A stretch of DNA of 11,207 nucleotides from Nitrososphaerota archaeon (GTDB lineage: Archaea; Thermoproteota; Nitrososphaeria; Nitrososphaerales; Nitrosopumilaceae): positions 1-11,207 of the forward strand of contig JAEFDA010000070.1 in assembly GCA_016126025.1 (NCBI GenBank). Direction: 5' to 3'. The notes beneath the pieces are model-generated. The model saw only the letters and a list, made by a program, of their open reading frames with translations, made no database searches and was not told where the DNA came from. Positions 1 to 6,449 of the stretch are shown here, piece by piece. The first letter of the stretch is position 1. Each line of letters begins with the position of its first letter. Position numbers and translations under genes: made by a program.

Positions 1-1
1 G

Positions 2-88
2 CCCGCCCCCAAGAGGCGCGGTCGCCCGCCCAAGGATCCCGACGCGCCACCCAAGCGGCGCGGCAGGCCTAGGAAAAACCAGGCATAG
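2..88 (+). CDS. C-terminal tail of an AT-hook DNA-binding protein (partial)
   Basis: The reading frame is open from the window edge to TAG at 86-88, and only the last 28 residues are visible. They contain two copies of the AT-hook core, RGRPPK (about residues 6-11 of the fragment) and RGRPRK (about residues 20-25), each preceded by Lys/Arg and separated by a Pro/Asp-rich linker. AT-hooks insert the Gly-Arg-Pro core into the minor groove of AT-rich DNA, so the protein probably binds the chromosome as an architectural or regulatory factor. The rest of the gene lies outside the window, so its main domain is unknown. A T7 run 31 nt after the stop probably ends its transcript. The frame choice is firm because the other two frames give no recognisable motif. 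The role is inferred from the motif alone. Confidence 0.75.
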   Translation, partial: PAPKRRGRPPKDPDAPPKRRGRPRKNQA

Positions 89-118
89 TACCGACGGGGA
101 TAAGCATCCTCGGATCTG

Positions 119-125
119 TTTTTTT
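119..125 (+). terminator. T-run terminator after AT-hook gene
   Basis: Seven consecutive T residues lie about 31 nt downstream of the AT-hook gene's stop. Archaeal RNA polymerase terminates at T-rich tracts without needing a hairpin, and no strong hairpin precedes this one. Confidence 0.5.
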
Positions 126-460
126 GATACAAAACACTCGGGTGCGCCGGCGCCTTTCAATCCGGTATGTCATTCGCTTGGCAGGTGGGCAGCGCGCTGC
201 GCGTGCAGCGTAAGGAAGCGTGGCCGCCCGGAGGATGAACGCGCCACTCGTACTATTTCCATTTTTGGCGCCGCCGGGCAGGTTTTGGTTTGAAATAGCG
301 GCGCGCGGCAGCAGTTCCAAGCTTGAGCGGTTTTGCACATATTGCAATGCGTCCCGGAGAGGATTGCTAGATCAAAAAAAGCAAGAACTCCGACGTTTTT
401 TCTGCACTGCACAACGTCCGCGTCTCGAAGATGGCGCCGCCTCATATTTTGGCATGTCCG

Positions 461-487
461 CGTTCAGAGTGTCGACGTTCATAGTGT
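461..487. repeat. Short imperfect tandem repeat
   Basis: Two copies of CGTTCAGAGTGT/CGTTCATAGTGT (461-472 and 476-487) match at 11 of 12 bases and are offset by 15 bp. They lie in a geneless stretch and have no known role. Confidence 0.4.
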
Positions 488-905
488 CTGCGGCCTGCCA
501 TTTTTTCCGGCCTGTTTGTCTTCAGACGTCCGAATCTACGAAAAATTCCGGGCCGGAGGGCAGCCGCGCGCCACCGCTGTAGATTCCTGCCGCAGCGGGA
601 CGGGTTTTTGCATGAGATATTCGGGGCGACCGACGCCATTCCGGAACACCCGCCTTGCGGCGCCAGGCGGCCTTCCGGGCCAGAGCGTGGAGGGCGGCGC
701 GGGTATTTGCGCGGCATGCCAACGATTCTGTATTTTTCCTAGTCCAATACGACTCCAGAAAAGTGCTGGATCCTTGTGGCCGCCAATATGCGCGGTAGCG
801 CGACGCGGGGTGTGGCGCAGCCGGGCATGCGCGCCAAGAACCCAAAAAAAAAAAATCCCGCCGGGCCCGCCGGAGCGGCGGCGCCAGGGCGACCGTCCCG
901 CCATG

Positions 906-913
906 AATTTTAA
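906..913 (+). promoter_or_regulatory. TATA-like box for elp3
   Basis: The only AT-rich octamer (AATTTTAA) in a GC-rich leader is centred about 27 nt before the elp3 ATG. This is the spacing expected if transcription starts at or next to the start codon. Confidence 0.5.
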
Positions 914-936
914 GGCCCGGGAGAGGATCCAACACC

Positions 937-2493
937 ATGATGCAGCAGGGGAGCGGCGCCATCGTGGACGCGTGCGGCGAGATCGCCAGGAGGCTCCTGT
1001 CGGCGAGTGAGCCCACCGCCGAGGATGCCCGCCGCATAGTAAGGTCGGTGTGCGCCCGGCGGGCCCTGGAGAGGATCCCCAAAAAGCAGGAGATACTGGC
1101 GGCGGCCGGTCCGGAGGGGTACGGGCGCCTCCACTCCATACTGCTCAAGAAGCCCGCCAAGACCGGCTCCGGCGTGGCGGTGGTGGCCCTCATGCCGATG
1201 CCCTACGCGTGCCCCCACGGGAGGTGCACGTACTGCCCCGGCGGGGTGGATTCCAACACGCCCAACAGCTACACCGGCGCCGAGCCGGCCGCCCAGAGCG
1301 CCATTCGCCACGGGTATGATCCGGTCCGCCAGATAACCACCAAGGTGGACCAGCTGGTGGCATACGGGCACAGCCCCGCCAAACTGGAGCTGGTCATAGT
1401 GGGGGGCACGTTCATGTTCATGCCCGCCCCGTACCGGGAGTGGTTTGCAAAGTCGTGCTACGACGCGCTGAACGGCGCCGCGTCAGAGACGCTGGAGGCG
1501 GCCCAGCGGCTCAACGAGCGGGCGGCCGTCCGCAACGTGGGGTTCACCGTCGAGACCAAGCCAGACTACTGCCGGGAGGACCATGTGGAGACGATGCTGC
1601 GGTACGGGGTGACCCGGGTGGAGATCGGGGTGCAGAGCCTGCGGGAGCGGATATACCGCACGGTGAACCGGGGGCACACCTTCGGGGACGTGGTCGAGTC
1701 GTTCCGGGCTGCCCGGGACGCGGGCCTCAAGATAGTGGCGCACATGATGCCGGGACTTCCCACGGCGACCCCCGACGATGACAAGGAGGATCTCGCCCGC
1801 CTCTTCGGCGACGAGCGCCTCCGACCCGACATGCTGAAGATATACCCGTGTTTGGTGCTGCGGGACACCCCCCTGTACGAGATGTACAAGGCCGGGGAGT
1901 ACAAGCCGTACGACACCGGCACGATGCTGGACGTGCTGGCCACCGCCAAGGCGGCGTTCCCCGAGTGGGTGCGGGTGATGCGGGTGCAGAGGGAGATACC
2001 CCCCGCCGACATAGTGGCGGGTCCCAGATATGGCAACCTGCGACAGATGGTTCACAAGGAGATGTCGCGGCGCCGTACCCGGTGCGATTGCATCCGGTGC
2101 CGGGAGCCCCGGGGGCCGCCCTCCGGGCTGGAGCGGAGGCGCATCGACTATGCGGCCTCGGGTGGGCATGAGAACTTCATATCGTACGTGGACCGGAGCG
2201 GCAGCATATACGGATTCATACGGCTCCGCATGCCCGGGAATGGGGCGGGTCCAGAGGAGGGGGCGGCCCTGGTGCGGGAGCTGCACGTGTACGGCCGGGC
2301 TCTGGGGCTGGGGGAGCGCGGCGGCATACAGCACTCGGGGCTGGGGAGGCGGCTGCTGGCCGAGGCCGAGGGCGCGGCGCGCCGAGAGCACGGCGCCGGC
2401 CGCGTCCTGGTGACCAGCGCCGTGGGCACCCGGGAGTACTACCGCGCGTCGGGGTATTCGTTATATGGGCCGTACATGGCAAAGACGTTGTAG
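937..2493 (+). CDS. elp3: Elp3: tRNA U34 carboxymethyl-forming radical-SAM/GNAT enzyme
   Basis: Elp3 modifies wobble uridine-34 of tRNAs using a radical-SAM domain plus an acetyl-CoA-binding GNAT domain; archaea have this catalytic subunit without the rest of Elongator. The 518-residue length is normal. The radical-SAM cluster motif is CPHGRCTYCPGG with Cys92, Cys97 and Cys100. This is the short CX4CX2C loop, whereas eukaryotic Elp3 has a longer CX9CX2C loop. A second cysteine group, CDCIRC (Cys383, 385, 388), matches the Elp3 zinc site. The C-terminal GNAT part has the CoA loop QHSGLG (465-470) and the REYYRASGY motif near 499-507. Two adjacent ATGs occur (937 and 940). The first is chosen, with a TATA-like box about 27 nt upstream and no clear ribosome site. 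The stop is 1 nt before the lysyl-tRNA synthetase start, suggesting an operon of tRNA functions. Confidence 0.95.
   Translation: MMQQGSGAIVDACGEIARRLLSASEPTAEDARRIVRSVCARRALERIPKKQEILAAAGPEGYGRLHSILLKKPAKTGSGVAVVALMPMPYACPHGRCTYCPGGVDSNTPNSYTGAEPAAQSAIRHGYDPVRQITTKVDQLVAYGHSPAKLELVIVGGTFMFMPAPYREWFAKSCYDALNGAASETLEAAQRLNERAAVRNVGFTVETKPDYCREDHVETMLRYGVTRVEIGVQSLRERIYRTVNRGHTFGDVVESFRAARDAGLKIVAHMMPGLPTATPDDDKEDLARLFGDERLRPDMLKIYPCLVLRDTPLYEMYKAGEYKPYDTGTMLDVLATAKAAFPEWVRVMRVQREIPPADIVAGPRYGNLRQMVHKEMSRRRTRCDCIRCREPRGPPSGLERRRIDYAASGGHENFISYVDRSGSIYGFIRLRMPGNGAGPEEGAALVRELHVYGRALGLGERGGIQHSGLGRRLLAEAEGAARREHGAGRVLVTSAVGTREYYRASGYSLYGPYMAKTL
2461..2466 (+). promoter_or_regulatory. Possible internal TATA box for lysyl-tRNA synthetase
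   Basis: TTATAT lies inside the last codons of elp3, about 31 nt before the synthetase ATG. That spacing is a little longer than for the other genes here. It also encodes conserved Elp3 residues (Leu-Tyr), so it may be coincidence. Confidence 0.25.
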
Positions 2494-2494
2494 G

Positions 2495-4090
2495 ATGGCC
2501 CAGATAGGCAGGGGAACCTGGATAGACAAGCTGGCCGCCGAGATGGTGGAGAGGGAGGAGAGGCTGGGCCGGGACCTGGGCATGATGCGGGTGGAGAGTG
2601 GACTGGGGGCGTCGGGCATCCCCCACATAGGGAGCCTGGGGGACGCGGTGCGGTCGTACGGCGTGAAGCTGGCCCTGGAGGACATGGGGTATGACTCGGA
2701 GCTGCTGGCCTACTCGGACGACATGGATGGCCTGCGCCGGGTGCCCGAGGGACTTCCCGTCGACGCCGCCGCCGGGCTGCCCGAGCACATGGCGAGGCCC
2801 GTCTCACTCATACCGGATCCGTTCGGCTGCTGCGACTCCTACGGCTCGCACATGAGCGGCATACTGCTGGACGGGCTGGACCGCCTGGGGGTGAGGTACA
2901 AGTTCCGGCGGGCGTACGACGCGTACCGGGAGGGCCTGCTGGCCGGCCAGACTCATGCCATACTGGTGCGGGCCGAGCAGATAGGCCGCATGATAATGGA
3001 GATGGTGGGCCAGGACAAGTACACCCACACGCTGCCATACTTTGCCGTATGCGGGAAATGCCGGAGGCTATACACCACCAACTCGTACCGGTATGACCCC
3101 GAGTCCAGACTCGTCCACTACGAGTGCGGCGACATAACGCTGGGGGGGACGGCCGTTCCCGGCTGCGGCCACCGGGGGACCGTCAGCATAGACGGAGGAC
3201 TGGGGAAGCTGGCCTGGAAGGTGGAGTTCGCGGCCCGGTGGAGCGCCTTCGACGTGAGGTTTGAGGCGTACGGCAAGGACATAATGGACTCGGTGGCGGT
3301 CAACGACCGCGTATCAGAGGAGATACTGGGCAGGCCGCCGCCGCACCACGCCAGGTACGAGATGTTTCTGGACCGCGGCGGCAGGAAGATATCAAAGTCG
3401 TCGGGGAACGTGGTGACCGCGCAGGACTGGCTGGAGGTGGGGAGCCCCCAGTCGCTGCTGATGCTGCTCTACAAGAGGATCCGGGGGGCTCGGCATCTGG
3501 GCATAGAGGACGTGCCGGCCCTGATGCGCGAGTACGACGAGCTGGAGGACATATACTTTGGGAGGGTCCGCCCCGACAACGCCGAGAAGGCCGTCCGGCA
3601 GAAGGGCCTGTACCAGTACGCCAACCTGTTGCGGCCTCCCCAGAGCCCCCCCATACACGTAAACTATGCCCTGCTGGTGGAGCTGGCCAGGGTGTTCCGG
3701 GAGGACCGCCCCGTCCACATCGTGCGGCGGCTGGTGCGGTACAACATACTGCCCGACGAGCAGGCGGCCGACGGGCGGGTGCTGGATCTCATACGGATGG
3801 CCGGCCGGTTCGCCGATACATACGGGGAGGTGCAGCGGGAGCGGGTGGAGGCAGACCCCGACTCCCGGCGGGCCATCGGGATGCTGGCCGACAGCCTGCG
3901 CCGGTCCCCGGATGCGGACCCCCAGGGCGCCGTCTTCGAGGCGGCCCGGGCATCGGGCGTGCGCCCGCGCGACCTGTTCACCACGCTGTACCGGATAATC
4001 CTGGGCGCCGGCCGGGGCCCCCGGCTGGGACCGCTCATATCGGATATGGGGCCAGAGAGGGTGGCCACCATGCTGGAGGCGTATGCGTAG
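2495..4090 (+). CDS. lysS: Class I lysyl-tRNA synthetase
   Basis: This enzyme attaches lysine to tRNA-Lys. It is the archaeal class I (Rossmann-fold) form, unrelated to the usual class II LysRS. The HIGH-type signature is SGIPHIGS (His44 to Ser47 in its core) and the KMSKS-type loop is KISKS (298-302). Four cysteines, Cys186, Cys189, Cys211 and Cys224, form a probable zinc-binding insertion in the catalytic domain. The C-terminal third is helical, as expected for the anticodon-binding cage. The length, 531 residues, is normal for the family. The frame also has an ATG at 2465 inside elp3, but it would add only MGRTWQRRCR, which is basic and unlike the family. The ATG at 2495, 2 nt after the elp3 stop, gives a normal N-terminus leading into WIDKLA. 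The gene shares an operon with elp3 and overlaps the next gene by one base. The family is also called lysK in some annotations. Confidence 0.95.
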   Translation: MAQIGRGTWIDKLAAEMVEREERLGRDLGMMRVESGLGASGIPHIGSLGDAVRSYGVKLALEDMGYDSELLAYSDDMDGLRRVPEGLPVDAAAGLPEHMARPVSLIPDPFGCCDSYGSHMSGILLDGLDRLGVRYKFRRAYDAYREGLLAGQTHAILVRAEQIGRMIMEMVGQDKYTHTLPYFAVCGKCRRLYTTNSYRYDPESRLVHYECGDITLGGTAVPGCGHRGTVSIDGGLGKLAWKVEFAARWSAFDVRFEAYGKDIMDSVAVNDRVSEEILGRPPPHHARYEMFLDRGGRKISKSSGNVVTAQDWLEVGSPQSLLMLLYKRIRGARHLGIEDVPALMREYDELEDIYFGRVRPDNAEKAVRQKGLYQYANLLRPPQSPPIHVNYALLVELARVFREDRPVHIVRRLVRYNILPDEQAADGRVLDLIRMAGRFADTYGEVQRERVEADPDSRRAIGMLADSLRRSPDADPQGAVFEAARASGVRPRDLFTTLYRIILGAGRGPRLGPLISDMGPERVATMLEAYA

Positions 4091-4281
4091 TGGCCCACAG
4101 CGCGCACAACCGGCGGGGGAGCGGATACTTTGCCCTCATAATATTGGGGGCTCTGCTGCTGTTTGTGGCCCCCAGCACGTACCCCGCGGCGCCCGAGCTG
4201 GGGGTGGCCGCCCTGATCGGGGGCCTGGTGGTGGGGGGACTGGGCTTTTACATGCGCTTCGTGAAAAACAGATTAAGATAA
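4090..4281 (+). CDS. Small two-helix membrane protein
   Basis: This 63-residue protein starts at a GTG that shares its first base with the TAG stop of the lysyl-tRNA synthetase gene, an arrangement that suggests translational coupling. After a basic, polar N-terminus (HSAHNRRGSG) there are two hydrophobic stretches, about residues 13-28 (ending LLLFVAP) and 37-55 (rich in Gly, Val and Leu). They are separated by a short loop with Pro and Glu, and the tail is basic (RFVKNRLR). This predicts a hairpin-like inner-membrane protein with both ends cytoplasmic. No TATA-like box precedes it, so it is probably co-transcribed with the synthetase. I do not recognise a family, and no function can be assigned from context. 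Confidence 0.7.
   Translation: MAHSAHNRRGSGYFALIILGALLLFVAPSTYPAAPELGVAALIGGLVVGGLGFYMRFVKNRLR
4273..4280 (+). promoter_or_regulatory. Possible TATA box for coiled-coil gene
   Basis: TTAAGATA overlaps the end of the preceding small gene and is centred about 24 nt before the GTG at 4300. It is consistent with an extra leaderless promoter, but it also encodes Leu-Arg at that gene's C-terminus. Confidence 0.3.
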
Positions 4282-4299
4282 CCCGGACATACCACATCT

Positions 4300-5100
4300 G
4301 TGGGCATATTCAAGAGGGGATCCGGCGACTTTTCAGAACGGGATCTGCACCGGAATCTGACCGGGGAGGTCACCGCCCTGCAGGACAGGCTGCGGGAGAA
4401 GGAGTCCGAGCTGAACGAGGCCGAGGGGCGGCTCCGGGACGTCCGCTCCGAATACGACCGTACGGTGTCGGACCTGATGAGGATAAAGAAGGAGATCAAC
4501 GACAAGAGGGGCGAGCAGGAGAGGCTGGAGCGCATGAGCGGGGGCATCCGGGTGCAGATTGAGGAGGGGCGCCGCGCCCTACGGGACAGCCACAAGGACA
4601 TGGACCTGGCCCGCAGGACCGCCGCGGACCTGAAGCGCGTCACAGCGGAGCTGGAGGAGAAGTCCGCCCGGCGCGACCGGGCCGGTGCGGAGCTGGAGGG
4701 GGCGCGGCGCCGGCTGGGCGAGATCAAAGAGGAGCTGGAGGGGCTGGAGCGGCGGCGGGCCGACATGAAACGGGACGCCGAGCTGGAGGCGCAGCAGAAC
4801 CTGTCCGCGGACCTGGCCGCCTCCGAGTCGCGGCTGGCCGCCTCCGAGGCCGAGCGGGAGAGGCTTGCCGCCCAGCTGGCCGCCCGTGTCCAGATGGTGC
4901 AGAATCTGGAGCAGAGGCTCGCCGCCGCCGAGGCCCGGATGCGGGAGCCGGTCCCGCGGCAGCAGCCGAACAGGGGGGTGGTGGAGGCGGCCACCGTCCT
5001 TGTGGCGTCGCTACGGCAGAAGCTGGACGCCACGCAGAAGGAGCTGGCCCAGGTCCGGCGCCAGCTGGACGAGGAGCGGGCCCGCGGGGGCGGCGCCTGA
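4300..5100 (+). CDS. Long coiled-coil protein, function unknown
   Basis: This 266-residue protein starts at GTG and opens with a short MGIFKRGSGDF segment. From about residue 20 to 215 it is almost pure charged heptad sequence (Glu, Arg, Lys, Asp with Leu, Ala and Val at repeating positions). After a short Pro/Gln-rich break (near PVPRQQPNRG, about 219-228), a second helix of about 35 residues ends in a Gly-rich tail. The composition resembles SMC or Rad50 arms and tropomyosin-like rods, but there is no ATPase head, signal peptide or membrane segment. It is probably a cytoplasmic dimeric rod or scaffold protein. It lies 18 nt after the small membrane-protein gene on the same strand and may interact with it, which is inference only. 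Coiled coils match many proteins by composition, so similarity to SMC should not be read as homology. Confidence 0.8.
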   Translation: MGIFKRGSGDFSERDLHRNLTGEVTALQDRLREKESELNEAEGRLRDVRSEYDRTVSDLMRIKKEINDKRGEQERLERMSGGIRVQIEEGRRALRDSHKDMDLARRTAADLKRVTAELEEKSARRDRAGAELEGARRRLGEIKEELEGLERRRADMKRDAELEAQQNLSADLAASESRLAASEAERERLAAQLAARVQMVQNLEQRLAAAEARMREPVPRQQPNRGVVEAATVLVASLRQKLDATQKELAQVRRQLDEERARGGGA

Positions 5101-5345
5101 ACCGGGCGGGAGAGGCCCACCATCCGGATAAATGATGCGTGTTCGCACTACCCTTGGCGCCGCTTGGCCGTGTGGGAGTGGCCGGCGCCGCCGGGTGTTT
5201 GTGGCGCGGGGCGCCTTGGCATGACCTGGAGCGGGGGCGCGCAGCACAGCCACAGGACCGGGATGTCGCAGTCTTGCCATATGCGCGGCCGCCACGGCTC
5301 ATCTGCAGTTGGTGTGGTCGGGTGGCACAAGCCGCTCCGGTGCGG
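5101..5345. other. Convergent spacer with one strong hairpin
   Basis: This 245-bp spacer lies between two genes that converge. No good reading frame is seen. A TATA-like GGATAAAT lies at 5126-5133. About 25 nt downstream is a GC-rich hairpin (5156-5189): GGCGCC pairs with GGCGCC and GGCC with GGCC, with a 4-nt bulge on one side and a 10-nt loop. No T-run is present after either gene. Confidence 0.4.
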
Positions 5346-6212
5346 TCACGGACCGCCGCGCGTCTCCGCCGCCCCGGGACGCGCCAGCATCCGGCACACC
5401 TCTACCCAGCCGCTCCGCTCGGTGGGAAAGTGGCGGGTGGCCCCGGTCCTGTGTATCTCCATGGTGTGCATGGTGTGGCGGCGCACCACCCGGCCCCCCA
5501 GATCCGCGGCCCTCTTGCGCACCATATCGTGGTCCAGCCGGTATATGTCCAGCCGGTCGGACAGGTACTCCCCGATGGCGTCGAACACGTCGTCGGGTAT
5601 GTGCGCCCTCTCCGGCTCTATGGAATCGAACGGAACCAGGTACTCCAGTATGACGTGGTTCTCCGAGCCGGCCCCGAACTGCCGTATGATATCCCAGAGG
5701 ATCCGCTCCCCCAGATAATATGACACCCCCTCCAGCACCAGAACCGACGGGACGTCCGCCCGCCATCCGGCCTTGGCCGCTCGGGCCGCCGCCTCAGAGG
5801 GCCGACCCAGATCCGCGGTCACGCACCGGATGCGGCCGGCCAGCTCCGGCGCGGCCTCGTCCAGGAGGCGCCGCTTTGTATCCATGTTGTCGGTGTCCAG
5901 CTCATACACCGCGACCCCCTCCGTTCTGGAGACCACCTCCAGCGAGAGCGTGTCTATTCCGCTGCCCAATATGACCACCTGCCCTATCCCGCCGGACAGG
6001 CACTCCAGCGTCTCGTCCAGGATGCACCTCTTCCTGTTCTTGACCAGCTGGTCCAGGTGCGGCCATATCCTTAGGCACTTGCGTATGAGATCCTCCCCCG
6101 GGGACAGGTCCATCATGTCCAGGTACCGCAGTGTATGGGGGGATGTGTGCACCTCCCGGCCTGTCAGCAGCGTGACAAACGCCGAGGTGTCCGAGAGCTT
6201 GACGGCGTACAT
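5346..6212 (-). CDS. LCMT-like SAM-dependent O-methyltransferase
   Basis: This 288-residue protein matches the leucine carboxyl methyltransferase / PPM family (class I, SAM-dependent). Motif I is VVILGSGIDTLSLEV (about 79-93), where the Gly-rich loop binds SAM. Motif II ends in an acidic strand, VYELDTDN (102-109), for the ribose. A third strand is VTADL (131-135). The family-typical segment LVLEGVSYYL spans 158-167. The N-terminal region, with a conserved-looking KNRKR (58-62) before motif I, also fits. Eukaryotic LCMT1 methylates the C-terminus of PP2A and bacterial relatives act in secondary metabolism; the archaeal substrate is unknown. The ATG at 6212 is preceded by TTATAG at 26 nt, fitting a leaderless mRNA. 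The gene is transcribed away from the 6450-7350 operon. The family call is firm, and the substrate cannot be told. Confidence 0.85.
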   Translation of the reverse strand: MYAVKLSDTSAFVTLLTGREVHTSPHTLRYLDMMDLSPGEDLIRKCLRIWPHLDQLVKNRKRCILDETLECLSGGIGQVVILGSGIDTLSLEVVSRTEGVAVYELDTDNMDTKRRLLDEAAPELAGRIRCVTADLGRPSEAAARAAKAGWRADVPSVLVLEGVSYYLGERILWDIIRQFGAGSENHVILEYLVPFDSIEPERAHIPDDVFDAIGEYLSDRLDIYRLDHDMVRKRAADLGGRVVRRHTMHTMEIHRTGATRHFPTERSGWVEVCRMLARPGAAETRGGP

Positions 6213-6234
6213 GCCCGCACGTCCGGAAGACCCG

Positions 6235-6240
6235 CTATAA
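6235..6240 (-). promoter_or_regulatory. TATA box, methyltransferase promoter (possibly bidirectional)
   Basis: Read on the minus strand this is TTATAG, centred about 26 nt before the methyltransferase ATG. Read on the plus strand it is CTATAA, which could equally launch a transcript starting near 6262-6265, just where the hairpin array begins. Confidence 0.5.
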
Positions 6241-6258
6241 CCGTTGGGAGCGGGGATG

Positions 6259-6412
6259 CCGGCCTTGGCGCCGGACGGTGCGCGCCTGCAGCATCACATG
6301 GCAGGCCGCCACATGCGGGTGTGGCCCCTCCTGTTGGACAGGAGGCGCGCCCGTGGGTCCGTCTCCGGGTGCAAAAGCCGGACGGACACGGGCGTGCCGC
6401 CGGACGGTTTTT
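6259..6412 (+). ncRNA. Candidate structured RNA: tandem hairpins plus T-run
   Basis: The spacer between two divergent genes folds on paper into consecutive hairpins with almost no gap. They are 6259-6274 (5 bp), 6284-6306 (6 bp, 11-nt loop), 6308-6325 (6 bp, 6-nt loop), 6327-6345 (8 bp, 3-nt loop) and 6346-6396 (10 bp including one G-U, then 5 bp and 4 bp after two 2-nt bulges, 9-nt loop with AAAA). A T5 run at 6408-6412 follows, and the next gene's TATA box begins only at 6418. A plus-strand TATA-like CTATAA at 6235-6240 could start the transcript near 6262. No reading frame fits. An alternative pairing of 6280-6287 with 6343-6350 (8 bp) would compete with two hairpins. I do not recognise a known RNA family. 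Strand and RNA status are inferred, and GC-rich DNA forms hairpins easily. Confidence 0.4.
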
Positions 6413-6417
6413 CAAAC

Positions 6418-6426
6418 TTATAATAT
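6418..6426 (+). promoter_or_regulatory. TATA box for the 6450 operon
   Basis: TTATAATAT is the clearest TATA element in the window, centred 28 nt before TTG 6450. It decides the start of that gene, because no ATG or GTG in that frame lies near this point. Confidence 0.65.
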
Positions 6427-6449
6427 GGCGGACGTGCAGGCCGCGCCGC

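Larger units (their letters stand above)
89..936. other. 848-bp region without a convincing gene
   Basis: Several frames are open here, but their translations are rich in Arg, Cys, Pro and Ser, show no domain motif and overlap one another on both strands, which is typical of chance frames in GC-rich DNA. What can be seen is a set of homopolymer runs in a GC-rich background: T7 at 119-125, A7 at 374-380, T6 at 396-401, T6 at 501-506 and A12 at 844-855. There is also a small perfect hairpin at 195-210 (6-bp stem, 4-nt loop) and a 12-bp near-perfect direct repeat at 461-472 and 476-487. No tRNA T-loop signature or recognisable SRP or RNase P core was seen. The region may hold an untranslated RNA or old gene remains, but I cannot support either. 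Confidence 0.6.

Noticed and set aside
333..1010. 225-codon plus-strand open frame
   Set aside because: Cys/Arg/Pro/Ser-rich with no domain pattern. It runs into elp3 in another frame and is a chance frame in GC-rich DNA.
522..1193. 223-codon minus-strand open frame
   Set aside because: Overlaps the elp3 N-terminus antisense. The composition is typical of antisense shadows and no motif is seen.
1483..2391. 302-codon minus-strand open frame inside elp3
   Set aside because: Antisense shadow of the conserved Elp3 coding sequence, rich in His, Pro, Gly and Val.
4248..5123. 291-codon minus-strand open frame
   Set aside because: A Ser/Arg-rich antisense image of the coiled-coil gene, whose own frame shows clear heptads.
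5164..5718. Plus-strand open frames across the methyltransferase 3' end
   Set aside because: Antisense to a protein with intact SAM motifs; no motifs of their own.
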